Assembly (NCBI GenBank): GCA_963565915.1
Contig: OY751495.1
Location: 1,984,001-2,048,000, forward strand
DNA length: 64,000 nt
From: Entoloma clypeatum
Taxonomy: Eukaryota > Basidiomycota > Agaricomycetes > Agaricales > Entolomataceae
Reading direction: 5' to 3'
The translations under genes and the position numbers were made by a program. This document shows, piece by piece, positions 20,235 through 31,640 of the stretch (positions are counted from its first letter, which is position 1; the number at the start of each line of letters is the position of its first letter). Under the pieces are notes generated by a model, which did not search any database, was not told the origin of the DNA, and worked only from the letters and a program-made list of their open reading frames with translations.

Positions 20235-21942
20235 TCGTTTTACTCGTCACCTGTGAAAGTATTTTGATGAAATTATGACGTGTTATCGCGAGAGGGTCCT
20301 CTGTCCAGTGGAAAAAGTTCTTGAAACCAGTCCTTGTTGCGGGGCCGCTACAGCGCGCCAGAAACGAGAACAGTGTGATACGTTTGAGCTCTGGATTTTC
20401 AACCGAACACTCGTGGAACGTTCGATCTCCTTCAGATGGAGTCACATATAAGCGATATGTGTGATTCTTGCAAGCCCATACGGTGAAATGTTGTGTCGAA
20501 CTTGATGGCCAGAGACTCCTTCGTTTGCGACAACTGCGCGTCAACTGCGGTCTGCGACCCCCGAGCTCCGTCACCAGCAGGATTGGTCGATTGACCGAGA
20601 CGGCTGGAGTGTGGAGACTTGGAATTGAAGCTTTCCCATACTCGACGCACAAGTCGTGTCAAGAAAGAAGATAGCCTATACCTACTCCGAGAATGATAGG
20701 CTGATAAGGATGTGCCACTAGGCGGCGTTGGGTGATGGCAGTTGCTGGTGAAGATGTCGCAAGGAATGTTTTATTTATTTACGAAAGAGCCTGATCACGA
20801 GAGTCAATGATCATGATTACGAGCACGCACAGAGTCCAACAAACAGTCCGCTGACCCATCGTCCTAGAGCTATTTGTTGCCACACGCCACGTCTACCACC
20901 TACATAATTACGCAACGATGAAAATCACACATTCGGCGGTCATTGTACCGAGGTAGTCAGCGATCGACCCCATACCGATGCCTATCGTCATATTGAAATG
21001 GTACGAGGATGCGCGGAGAACGCGCCGGCGGGGTTATAATTGAGAGGAGAATTGGTATGTGGGCACATTGCCAGGTGGTTGTCTTGGTACATACTGAACA
21101 GCTTTCTCGCGAACTTCATGGGACTGCCAGTGACTTGATCATCTTTATTTCGTTCTAGAAACCGACGGCCGTCCACTGTGTCCATCCTGGGTTTGTCGCT
21201 CCCTCCTCATCTTATAATTTTCCAGCCGACGTCAACTACACAGTCTACATTCGGCTTCTGGAGCAGACGTCTTTGCAATGGCGCGCTTTCTGGATACAAA
21301 ATTTTTTGCAAACAGCGCAGAACTAAAAACTCCTGCTGTCTACGCCGCGAAACCTGTGGTTGAACAAAGTTCATTGATCTACCTCTTCAACTTTGATACG
21401 CCATCGGTCATATCAGAGTCCATTGGGAATTGGCAATTTCAAAGAAGCTCTTCTGATTGGCTTCCCCGGGATCCGCGAACTGTGGTGATCGCTTGTACTC
21501 ACTAACCTCGGATAGTCCATCCCCCGAGCTGGAATGATCGAAGGCGCGATTGTACCACTCTGACGCCACAATTTCCATCATAGCAGTATGGCTACATTCA
21601 GAAACTCAGCAAGAGAATCTCAATGTCGTCTTTGCTTTTGTCGAAAGTCTATTGGTGGTTCCGCCTTTCAAGTTGGCGCTCATGCGGGATAAAAGCCGAC
21701 GCCAGGCTTGAATGCGACGGATTCAACGGATGCCAGGTTCTTGTTGGATTTATTCTGCAAGCACTGCCCCGTCCTCCTGAGCTCACGGCGGAACTGACAT
21801 CCGTATACTCCGGACGGCCACTATAAGCCCTGGTGCCAAAGAAACGCTTCCAGAAGCGCTCAAGATGGACAATCATGCCGTATCGTTACAAAGCCGCCTT
21901 CGTTTTATTGATCTGGTCCGGGCTCATCGCGTCGCGGTGGGT
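20235..21942. other. Spacer between DyP copies 2 and 3
   Basis: About 1.7 kb with no recognisable gene. It contains diverged copies of blocks seen in the 17.0-18.3 kb spacer, then the duplicated promoter cassette from about 21795. ORFs around 20080-20674 on both strands show no domain or coding signature. Confidence 0.5.
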
Positions 21943-21950
21943 TATAAAAG
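21943..21950 (+). promoter_or_regulatory. TATA box of DyP copy 3
   Basis: The sequence tataaaag lies 116 bases before the ATG at 22059, in the same copied cassette as before copy 2. The block from about 21881 onward is nearly identical to 18240-18418. Confidence 0.7.
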
Positions 21951-22058
21951 TCACTCGACATCGACTGGCTCTACATCACCCCACCTCTCCGGGTTCGTTA
22001 CCCCTTCTCGAACCACCTTGAAACGAACTAAAATTCATCCTTCTCGTAGATTTTGAAT

Positions 22059-23864
22059 ATGTCTCAACAAGCTATTCTTCCCTCTTCCCCTGCATTGAAT
22101 CTCGACAACATTCAAGGTGACATCTTGTGCGTACCGTATACATCCTTCCCTGTTATATATATTCAACACTTTGACAGGAGTGGCCTTCCGAAGAAAACCG
22201 AAACCTACTTTTTCTTCCAAATCACCGATGTCAAACTCTTCCGCAGTCAGCTCGTCAAGTTCATTCCCTCCGTCAAGACTGTAACCCAAGTTCTCAAGGA
22301 TCGCAAGGCCATATCTGATCACAAAAAGGAAGGCAGGGAGACTCTGCTCACCATCGTCGGTGTCAACATCGCATTCTCCCACAAAGGCTTCGCCAAGGTA
22401 CGATTCCAGTTTATTCAATGTAAAGTCATCTGTAATATGCAAACAGTTGGGCATTGATGATTCAAACCTCGCCAGCAACGATAACAATTACTCGATCGGG
22501 CAGAAAGCGGACTCGGTCAACCTGAAGGACAAGGGCACTGGTAGTGGACCAAACTTCGTCCCGGATTGGGACCCAGCTTTCTTGCAGGATATCCACGCCG
22601 TCATTCTCGTTTCCGGTGACAGCCATTTGACCGTGAACAACAAGTTGAACCAGGTCAAGGGTATCTTTGGCGTGGGGTCTGCCAAACCCTCAATCAAAGA
22701 AGTTAAGAGTCTTGTCGGCGATGTGCGTCCAGGAAAGGAATCCGGCCACGAACAGTGTGTTTACCTCTTCTTTCTCAACCCGAACGATTCTTATGATCAT
22801 CTAGTTTCGGTTTCCTCGACGGCATCTCGAACCCGGCAGTCATTGGATTCGACAAGAACCCACCCCCTGGCCCGAACCCCGTCCAGCCTGGCATCATTTT
22901 GCTAGGCCACGAAGGCGATCCTCAGGTGTCTACCCGACCTGCCTGGACTGTCGATGGCAGCTTCCTCGTCGTTCGCGTCCTGTTCCAGAACGTCCCTGAA
23001 TTCAACACGTTCTTGAAGAACAACCCAGTCCCTGCACCTGGACTCACGCCTGAGCAAGGAAGTGAGCTTCTTGGGGCCCGTCTTGTTGGGCGATGGAAGA
23101 GCGGTACGGCGTTTTCTTCAACTTTGACCGTTCCGTGTTGACAGACGCACTCAGGTACGCCAATCGATTTGGCCCCTTTCAAGGACGACCCGACAATTGC
23201 CAAGAATCCTTTGAGGTGAATAATCACCAGCAATTTTGCCAATGCGACGTATTGATGTATTCGAAAGAAACAACGATTTCCAATTCGCGGCAGAGGGCAC
23301 CTTCCAGAAGATCTGCCCCTTCGCTGCCCATGTTCGCAAGACAAATCCTCGTGCAGACCTCATCGCCAAAGGGTTTTCTATCGATGGCCAAAGAATTATA
23401 CGTCGTGGTGTACAATTTGGTCCTGAACTAACCAGGGAAGAGAGGGTGTCCGGAAAGACCTCTCAAGGTCGTGGGCTGATTTTTGTTTCGTACCAAACCA
23501 GCATCGTCAATGGTTTCGCGTTCATCCAAGAAAGTGTGTTGTATTTGAGCGATGTGTTTCCAACAAATGCTGTGATGCTGATCTCTCCCTCTATAGCCTG
23601 GGCCAACAACCCCAACTTCCCAATCCAGACTCCCCAGGTTCCCGGGTTAGTCCCTCAATTTTTGCTTGACTACATGCAGCCTAATGCCTACTTCGCAGAC
23701 TGGATCCCCTCATTGGACAAGGCGACAGGCAGCTGACGGGTACTGATACCGATGACCCAACAAAGCTCCTTTCTAACCTCCCTGACTTCGTCATCCCAAA
23801 AGGAGGCGAATACTTTTTCTCGCCTTCGTTGAGAGCCTTGAAGGAAACGTTAGCAATTGCGTAA
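22059..23864 (+). CDS. DyP: Dye-decolorizing peroxidase, array copy 3
   Basis: Exons 22059-22126, 22178-22397, 22447-22754, 22805-23103, 23155-23215, 23268-23533, 23597-23645 and 23699-23864 give 478 residues with exon lengths identical to the other copies. GFLDG is intact, as are CPFAAHVRK (proximal His) and RRIIRRG (Arg). The residue before the conserved Trp is Thr instead of Ser (TWANN), because exon 6 ends in A and not T. All introns are GT-AG. The N terminus, MSQQAILPSSPALNL, shows no signal peptide or membrane segment. It is closely related to copies 2 and 4 and appears fully functional. Confidence 0.94.
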
Positions 23865-25117
23865 TCTGTTCGCGTGTACAACACAACCATGAAATGACGC
23901 GTTATTAGGTGTTATTGCGAGACTTATCTTGGCAGGCAAAGGGTCCTTCAAGATCCATCGTCACTTGCGGCTTTGCCCACCCCTCTAGTACCTTTTCTTC
24001 CTGGAAGATCTTGACATCAGTTGTCCCCCGTTACAGCGCGCCAGAAATGAGAATGCGATCCCTTAGACCTCCACTGAGCCATGAACATCATGGAACTTTC
24101 GGCCTCCTTCGATGGAAGCGTGAGATAGGCGTAATTCACGGGGCCCTTTCTGCAAGGTCATCGGAATACTACAAACCCCATTCGGAATCGGAGGGCAGAA
24201 AGTGACCTTGATTTGCGACAAGTGCGGGACAAGTGCGGGAGCTCACTTGAGGCACACATCGAGGGGGGATCTGTGAGATCGCTGGAGTGTGGAGAAATTG
24301 ACTATCACCTTGGCTGGCACGTTGTTTACAAGACACTGCGGCCATCAATGCCGAGAGGCACGGTCAACGGCGCGGCCCGATTCTATGCCATCAATCACAA
24401 TCACTTCCGCTCTCAACATCGTAAAATCACGCACTGGCGAACTTCGTGGGACTAGCTTGAAGTGACGGAAGTCTTTACGCCGCTCTGGTCTGAACTCACT
24501 GCGTCCATCCTCCGTCCATGGCGGCTTGTCTCCATCTTGTAACCTTCGCCACAGAATACGTTGTGTTGCAAACTCCAACTTCCTTGAGATTGCGTCACCA
24601 TTGTAAAAGAAGCTGTTCTGATTGGTTGCCCAAAACTGCGCATGGAGAACTCTAGTCAGCGGCAGGCCCGAGAGCCATGGACCTATTGCTATGGATCTAT
24701 ATGGAAGCCGCACTGCCTGCCTGTCACTGATCTCGGACAGTATCATCCGCCGAGATGGAACCATTGGAATGGTCGAACACCGCCTAATGCCATGATACTG
24801 CATCTGCCCTATTTCACGCCTCCCAACATAGCAATAAGTACGGCTTCAATCCCTAATGTGGACTTTGCATTGGTCGAAAGTCCATGGATGGCTCCGCACT
24901 TGGCGCTCCGTGGTGCTCCATCGGCTTTCACTTGCCCCCCAGCTGGGAACTGTGGGTTGAAGCAGACCGATTTATCGAGGCACCGACTTCCGCTTACCTC
25001 GGACGGTGATTGTGAGCCAATAGCGCTTCCGACTAACTGACCGTCATGTCGTACCTATCATTCCAAATACACCTTCGTTCCTTTGTTCTAGTCCGGGGTC
25101 ATCGCGTCGCGGTGGGT
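23865..25117. other. Spacer between DyP copies 3 and 4
   Basis: No gene is seen. The first 200 bases resemble the 3' flanks of copies 1 and 2. Further blocks (gcgaacttcgtgggactagc near 24438) match the other spacers. The copied promoter cassette is shorter here and starts near 25088. Confidence 0.5.
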
Positions 25118-25125
25118 TATAAAAG
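25118..25125 (+). promoter_or_regulatory. TATA box of DyP copy 4
   Basis: The sequence tataaaag lies 116 bases before the ATG at 25234, with the same leader sequence as copies 2 and 3. The upstream match to the other cassettes stops about 30 bases before the TATA box, marking the duplication breakpoint. Confidence 0.7.
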
Positions 25126-25233
25126 TCACTCGACATTGACTGGCTCTACATCACCCCACCTCTCCGGGTTCGTTACCCCTTCTCGAACCACCTTGAAACG
25201 AACTAAAATTCATCCTTCTCGTAGATTTTGAAC

Positions 25234-27043
25234 ATGTCTCAGCAACCTGTTCCTCCCCCTACCCCTGCATTGAATCTCGACAACATTCAAGGTGACATCT
25301 TGTGCGTATCAGATTACTCTTTTCCTGTTATGCATATTCATTACTTTGACAGGAGTGGCCTTCCGAAGAAAACCCAAACCTACTTTTTCTTCCAAATAAC
25401 CGATGTCCAACTCTTCCGCAGTCAGCTCGTCAAGTTCGTTCCCCACGTCAAGACCGTAACCCAAGTTCTCAAGGATCGCAAGGCCATCTCAGATCACAAG
25501 AAGGAAGACAAAGAGACTCTGCTCACCATCGTCGGTGTAAACATCGCATTCTCCCACAAAGGCTTCGCCAAGGTAAGATTCCAATTTCCTACAACGTCAA
25601 GTCATCTGTAATAATATGCCAACAGTTGGGCATCGATGATTCAAACCTCGCCAGCAACGACAACAATTACTCGATCGGACAGAAAGCAGACTCGGTCAAC
25701 CTAAAGGACAAGGGCACCGGTAGCGGACCGAACTTCGTCCCGGATTGGGACCCAGCTTTCTTGCAGGACATCCACGCCATCATCCTCGTTTCCGGTGACA
25801 GCCATTTGACCGTGAACAACAAGTTGAACCAGGTCAAGGGTATCTTCGGCGTGGGGTCTGCCAAACCGTCAATCAAAGAAGTCAAGAGTCTTGTAGGCGA
25901 TGTGCGTCCAGGGAATGAATCCGGACACGAACAGTATGTTTTTCTTTTCTTTCTCAACGTTGAACGATTCTCATGATCACGTAGCTTCGGTTTCCTGGAC
26001 GGTATTTCGAACCCGGCAGTCATTGGATTCGACAAGAACCCACCCCCTGGCCCGAACCCCGTCCAGCCTGGCATCATCTTGCTAGGCCATGAAGGCGATC
26101 CTCAGGTGTCCACCCGACCCGCCTGGACGGTCGATGGCAGCTTCCTCGTGGTTCGCTTCCTGTTCCAGAACGTCCCTGAATTCAACACGTTCTTGAAGAA
26201 CAACCCAGTTCCTGCACCTGGACTCACGCCTGCGCAAGGAAGTGAGCTTCTTGGGGCCCGTCTTGTTGGGCGATGGAAGAGCGGTACGGCTTTTTCTTCA
26301 ACTTATCATTGACCGTTCCGTGTTGACAGGCGCACTCAGGTACGCCAATCGATTTGGCCCCATTCGAGGACGACCCGAAAATTGCCAAGGATCCTTTGAG
26401 GTGAATAATCACCGATTTTCCCAACGGTCGGTACTGATGTTTCGAAAGAAACAACAATTTCCAATTCGCAGCAGAGGGGACCTTCCAGAAGATTTGCCCC
26501 TTCGCTGCCCATGTCCGCAAGACAAATCCTCGTGCAGACCTCATTGCTAAAGGGTTCAATATCGATAGCCGTCGAATCATGCGTCGTGGTATACAATTTG
26601 GCCCCGAATTAACCACACAAGAGAAGGCATCTGGAAAAACGTCTCAAGGCCGTGGGCTGATTTTTACTGCGTATCAAACCAGCATCGTCACCGGTTTCGC
26701 GTTCATTCAAGAATGTCCGTTGAATTTGCATTATTTCCGAAAGCTCTGATGCTGATCTCTCCCTCTATAGCCTGGGCCAACAACCCCAACTTCCCAATCC
26801 AGACTCCCCAGGTTCCCGGGTTCGTCTCTCCAATTTTTTTTGCTTGACTAGCATGCAGCCTGATGCCTCCTTCGCAGACTGGACCCCCTCATTGGACAAG
26901 GCGACAGGCAGCTGACGGGTACTAATCCCGATGATCCAACCAAGCTCCTTTCCGGCCTTCCTGATTTCATCGTCCCGAAAGGAGGCGAATACTTTTTCTC
27001 GCCTTCCTTGAAAGCCTTGAAGGAAACCTTGGCGGCTGCATGA
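25234..27043 (+). CDS. DyP: Dye-decolorizing peroxidase, array copy 4
   Basis: Exons 25234-25301, 25353-25572, 25626-25933, 25985-26283, 26340-26400, 26449-26714, 26771-26819 and 26878-27043 give 478 residues. Exon lengths equal those of the other three copies. GFLDG, CPFAAHVRK, RRIMRRG and SWANN are all present. Its promoter, 5' leader and exon 1 nearly match copy 2, while some internal stretches (for example the SGHEQ region) are closer to copy 3, which suggests gene conversion or mosaic duplication. The stop is TGA where the other copies use TAA. There is no secretion signal, so an intracellular or unconventionally secreted enzyme is expected. Confidence 0.94.
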
Positions 27044-27288
27044 TTTTTTCATTCATGACTATCTATCTATGCACAATCTTCGAGGACGATGAAATGTAGT
27101 TGTATCAGTTGTATATGTGTTTGATCATGAATGCATGGATCAAACTGTATGCAACCCATCCAATGTTTCTGATGAAAAGTGCCGGTAGCAAACGGCTTGT
27201 GGCCTTGGTCGCAGATGAGATTTGCGTGAGATGATAGATGATCGCCACGCGCTCATTGCTGTGGTTTCTTGTGGTTCAAGGTATTCTC

Positions 27289-27827
27289 TTATCCTATCTC
27301 ATGTTCCGCTAATAACTGCAGACAGAGAGTGGCATTAGGCCCAGAAGTCCAAGATCGATGAAACTCACCATGTTTGGTATACCGTTGAGTATAGGATATT
27401 CATGTTTACAGTTCGGGCAAATCATTACACCTTCCTCCACATGGATCTGGAATGCGAAAAAGGTCAATCAAGTGCAGTGACAGCCTGACCTCGAACAGAC
27501 AGACGTACCTCGAACAAAACATGATGTAGACTCTTCAAGAAATCGTCATCAAGCATCTCAGGCATTTCGAGCGGTAACGAGGTATCACCCAGCTGCACTC
27601 AGCATAAATCAGCTATCCAACGTGAAAGATTTGGAAGCCCATACCTGCCGTGCCGAATCAACCAAAGCCTTCCACTCGAGTTTTGGCATGAATCCCCTCA
27701 GAAATTCTGGATTAAATTCAGCTTCTCGCAATTCTATCTGCACGTTTTTAAACTCCAAGGGAAAGTTGTTGGAAGTGCATCCTTTGACATGGCAGGCGAG
27801 GAGATTATGCGTGATGAGACGAACCAT
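27289..27827 (-). CDS. TRM112: Multifunctional methyltransferase subunit Trm112
   Basis: Four exons (27645-27827, 27509-27592, 27369-27446, 27289-27315) give 123 residues, typical for the family. Trm112 is a small zinc-binding partner that activates tRNA, rRNA and translation-factor methyltransferases in cytoplasm and nucleus. The sequence shows MVRLITHNLLACHVKGC at the N terminus (Cys12, Cys17), RGFMPKLEWKALVD, and CPNC at 99-102, together making the four-cysteine zinc site. It ends with the conserved NGIPNMLLAEHEI. The start is unambiguous because MVRLITHN is the conserved terminus. It is transcribed divergently from RRP45, with only 106 bases between the start codons. Confidence 0.95.
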
Positions 27828-27933
27828 GTCGAGACCTGATGATGATCGCGAAAAAAAAAAAAATTGATTCAAAGTCCACAGCCAAACAAACCGCCTGCAT
27901 CGCCGCATACGACGTGAACAAACTCGGGGAGTT
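27828..27933. promoter_or_regulatory. Bidirectional promoter between TRM112 and RRP45
   Basis: Only 106 bases separate the two divergent start codons. The interval contains a 13-base A run (near 27851-27863), a common nucleosome-excluding element in fungal promoters. Both 5' UTRs must be very short or overlap. Confidence 0.6.
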
Positions 27934-29003
27934 ATGAGACCTCCATCGCCCTCGATTCCCGAAAAAGAGTTCCTTTTCGCTTCGTTGAAACAGTCTCTGC
28001 GCCTTGATGGTCGTCTACCGTTGGAACTACGCACGCCAATCATAACCTTTGGCTCCGACCTGGGTTGGGTCGAATGCGCGCTTGGAAAGACGCGGTATAA
28101 CGTCTCTCTACAAGTTCTCCAAGGGTCTAATTTTATGACGATTCGTCCAGGGTACTCGCTCATGTCGAAGGCAAAATGGTTAAACCACTGCCCGAACGGC
28201 CCTTTGAGGGAATGATCACGATACACTCAGAGATCTCCCCGATGGCTTCGAGTGAATACGAATTTGGTCGGTGGGTATGTGGTCAAAGTACTTTGGTGTC
28301 ATCTCTGTTGAATCTCTCCATCGCAGGGTTTCAGATGAAGAAGTGACGATCACGCGAATGCTTGACAAGGTTCTTCGGCGGAGCGACGCGGTCGACAAAG
28401 AGTCTCTATGTATCCTGGCTGGGAAGCGGGTGGGTCTGCTCATTCAAGGCACAGATTTTGAGTCCTTCACTGACAAAATCCAGGTATGGCATCTTCGTTT
28501 GACATTACATTTCTTATCCGACGCGGGGAACATGCTCGACTGTGCATGTCTGGCGGGGATTGTTGCCCTGAAGCACTTTCGAAGGCCTGAAGTCGAAGTC
28601 GTCGGTGATGAAGTCACCATTGTAATGCCCCTTCCACTCCCTGCCTTATTAACGCTGATGAATCGCATTTGTTCAGCATGACCCGTCTGAGCGTGCACCC
28701 CTTCCTCTCGCGATCCATCACACGCCGTTCTGTTTCACATTCGCTTTCTTCCCCGACCCTTCAATTCCTCCCATTCTAGACCCCTCACAGCTTGAGCAGC
28801 GACTGAGCGCAGGCTTGCTATCAGTTGCATTGAATGCCCAACGCGAACTCTGCGTGCTCCAAAAACTGGGTGGTGTTCCCCTCGCGACGGAGGAAGTACT
28901 GAATATAGTCGATGTCGCTGTTCAAAAGGCGAAAGAATTACACGACATTGTTGAGACACGCCTGAGAGAGGATTGGGCGGGTCGCCATGTGGAGATTAGG
29001 TGA
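27934..29003 (+). CDS. RRP45: Exosome complex subunit Rrp45 (RNase PH family)
   Basis: Five exons (27934-28094, 28151-28270, 28327-28429, 28484-28621, 28677-29003) encode 282 residues, close to yeast Rrp45 (about 305). Rrp45 is one of six RNase PH-like subunits of the nuclear and cytoplasmic RNA exosome ring, which threads RNA to Rrp44/Rrp6; the subunit itself is non-catalytic in fungi. Diagnostic segments are LRLDGRLPLELRTP, GKTRVLAHV, SEISPMASSEYEFGR, SLCILAGKRVWHLRL, DAGNMLDCACLAGIVAL and TPFCFTFAFF. All exons join in frame with GT-AG sites. The start ATG leads directly into the conserved N terminus. Confidence 0.94.
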
Positions 29004-29326
29004 CATCTAGACATGTAAAATAAAATACGATGTTATGATATTGTCAACTAATTGAATGGGCGCAGTTGGTCGATACAAGATTGAAGCTATAGTTTCTACA
29101 AGTGTGCACAAGTCTCGCTCTCCTTGTGGTAGTTAAATACTATCTAATGTTAATATAATGTTGATGATGCAGAAAAGATAGAAGGCAAGTGCTTGTTAGA
29201 ATGAGTGTGTGATGTAACAGTGGAAGAAATGGGTCGATAAAACAGATAGAAAGATACAGATGGTCAACACCAAGGCAATGGATCGAGCCTAATCTGGATA
29301 ACGGCCCATTCATCGCTTCGTCCACT
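29004..29326. other. Intergenic region between RRP45 and the zinc-finger gene (convergent 3' ends)
   Basis: AT-rich, with no coding signal seen. It probably holds the two 3' UTRs. Confidence 0.5.
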
Positions 29327-30465
29327 TTATGAGAGAAGAAAAGACTTACCTATAACGGCGCATCTGGCCCGTTTCGTGGGGCGCTGTATTCCTAGCGCAC
29401 TGTCCGCAGCTTGCAGCTCCTTGCATGCGCCACTAACAAGGTGGGCGATGACGGATTCATACGCGCTGAAATCATTCTCGCAAAGGCCGCATAGGAAGCG
29501 GATGTGGCGAAGATGAGCTGCAACGTGCTCTCCCATATTGGCCGCCTGCAAAGTGAATTCGCAACCAACAACCAAACATGTCATCTCGCTCCTCTGGTCA
29601 GTCGTGCCGTGCACAAGCTCGGCATGATCGTTGATGGCCCGGACGTCGTTGTTGACAGCTTGGTTGCACTTGCAGATAAAGCGCTGTCGACATTCGCGTC
29701 TGGTGATCTTGATGTGGTTGGAGATTTCGGGATACTTGAGCAGCACATCTTCGAATGTGGCGGGAGATTTTCTCTTTCTTGTGACAGGAACCTCACTCTC
29801 GTCATCTGAGGTCGCAGGCGAGGGTGTCCAACGGCGTTCATGCTGTGTGGCATTGAACTGGAACATGGGGTTGGGATCGTTTGGAACCTGCTTTGAAGCG
29901 GCATGAAGGCCACGGAAATTCGACCAGAAAGTCTCATAGGTCGAAGGCGGAGGGATGACAACAGGAAGAGGTCTGCCGGGAAGTGGCAATGTTAGTGCCC
30001 GGCGATAGTCAAAGCAGTAAGAACATTACTCGGTTCGCTCGACTGATGGCCTGAATAACATTCGGTATGGATTATTGCGCATAGACGGAGGAAGTTTGTT
30101 CTGTTCAGGTGGCGGGCTCGCCCTCGTATCCGGTAAAGAGTGACAGGGCGGCTGATCTACGATCGTGTCTGTGGCCGTTATGGAAACGTCACGATCGGTG
30201 GATTCTGGTGGAAGTGACAGAACATAATTGACGCTATCCAGATGGGTAAGCCACTGAAAAATATGCCCCAGTGAAAAGCGTCACCAACATTGAGTATAAG
30301 ATGGCATCCTCTGGAGAAGTCGTGTCGTGGATGTGTACACTGTATGATTGTTAGTAACCTGTTCCGGACGTGCAGCACGAGGACTTACATGGACTGGGCC
30401 GAATCAGAGGCACCCGCCTCGGATGATGGGAGGACAGTGGCCACCGAAGTTGAAGAGGAAGTCAT
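29327..30465 (-). CDS. Hypothetical protein with degenerate C2H2-type zinc fingers
   Basis: The last exon (about 29327-29985) contains three Cys/His units: CKC followed by HAELVH, C-x4-C with HVAAH (near-canonical C2H2), and CGLC followed by HLVSGAC. They follow a Ser/Pro/acidic stretch with a basic KRKSP patch. Upstream exons can be traced through good splice sites: about 30110-30160 (PPCHSLPDTRASPPPEQNK), a middle exon (IHDTTSPEDAILYSML), and exon 1 starting at 30465 (MTSSSTSVATVLPSSEAG). It is possibly a nuclear DNA- or RNA-binding protein; I do not recognise a named family. A good donor (ggtaagt) just before the annotated stop means a further 3' exon cannot be excluded. Confidence 0.55.
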
Positions 30466-31258
30466 GTAAACGAGATAGCCAAAGAAAAGTGCGTTTGAAG
30501 GCGTGAAAGAAGGAAAAGTCAACGGTGAACAGAGATGACGGAGCCTCAGATTTTTATAAGATGGCCCCCGTTCGCCGCTTTGGCAGGAAACATCGGTACG
30601 CAATCCTTGATGTGGCAATATCCTAGGAACAATGACGAATTCAATTGACGCCAAGTTGGCCCTTCCGAAAAAAGAAAGCTGGCCTCGCAACAATATAGGT
30701 GGCATGTGAGCTTCTACCGCTTTGGTAAAGTCAAAGAAAAGTAAGTGCCATCGGGACGCGTTTGATTTGGAACGGAATAGCCCCAAAACAAGAATGATAT
30801 ATTGGGCTGGTTGATGCGGTTCCATGAGGAGAGCAATATAGCAGAACCCATGGAATATTCTCTTTGAGCAAGTTTGTCTGCATCCTCAGTATCTGGTTTT
30901 TTTAAATGTCGCCCAGCTTTAAATACAAGCATTGCTATCAGGAAAGTTCCAGATGACATGGTTGGTCAGAAGTTGCGGAAAGTAAACAAGTGCGATTATA
31001 CTCTTTGAGGCATGAGGCTCCTTGAGCCAGAATAAGTACTCGGCACCGCCATTTTCAGGTCTTCACGCGCTGCCAGCTTGATCCATAAACCTGAATGAGA
31101 AGGAGCGTAAGTTAGAACACGACGGAAATTCGGGAGGTCATAGCCTACGAAAAATCTCCCTAGCAAGATAGGGCGGTTCTGCGGAAGACCCGCCATTCGT
31201 AGGTCGCGTTTTTCCAAAGGCACAGACAAGCCAGGAGTCATTATTAGAGCATAGAGTT
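30466..31258. other. Intergenic region without recognisable gene
   Basis: Short ORFs on the minus strand (30714-30959, 30996-31241) show no domain and no splice-consistent extension. The stretch next to 30466 is the likely promoter of the zinc-finger gene. Confidence 0.4.
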
Positions 31259-31640
31259 GTCGTGGGCGTGACTCGTCTCTATGAGTTTATCGAGCGGAGC
31301 CCCGAGCTCTTTGTCGACTGTATACTTAATCCCCTGTTTACAGAAAGAAGGGCATCCGCGCATCTAATCGTCAGGGGCAGACATGCCAAATGGTTCATCT
31401 ATGAAATACCCTGTAAGAATCACCATAAAAACGCATTGAGCAATACTTACATCGACCTTCTGAACGGCATCCCAGATGTTTATCAACGCTTTGGCAGCAA
31501 CGGCGAGGCCTGGTATTGGTGCGAGTTGTAGAACATCAGGGGCGACTGTCAGCAGCTCGTGCATAATATCGACAGGGTCGCCAAGGACGGATTCCAATGC
31601 TTTCTCGACACGCTTTCATCCATCCGTCTGTTCCTGTGGG
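31259..31640 (-). pseudogene. Fragment of a fungal MLKL/HeLo-like four-helix N-terminal domain
   Basis: The minus strand reads ALESVLGDPVDIMHELLTVA then PDVLQLAPIPGLAVAAKALI and NIWDAVQKVD. After a possible intron with gtaagt it continues NHLACLPLTIRCADALLSV and, in another frame, LGAPLDKLIETSH. This is the characteristic helical N-terminal module that precedes kinase, NTPase or repeat domains in many mushroom proteins and resembles the MLKL N-terminal/HeLo-like bundle. The frame breaks, and no downstream effector domain is found, so it is treated as a relic. The assignment is by recalled family resemblance only. Confidence 0.5.

Noticed and set aside
20080..20674. 190-codon minus-strand ORF and its neighbours between DyP copies 2 and 3
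   Set aside because: Overlaps the antisense of DyP copy 2 exon 8, has no domain, and is not conserved in the homologous spacers.
15210..27043. Periodic direct repeats considered as a CRISPR-like or satellite array
   Set aside because: The period of 3.2-3.6 kb and the intact spliced genes in each unit show gene duplication; CRISPR is not expected in a fungal genome.
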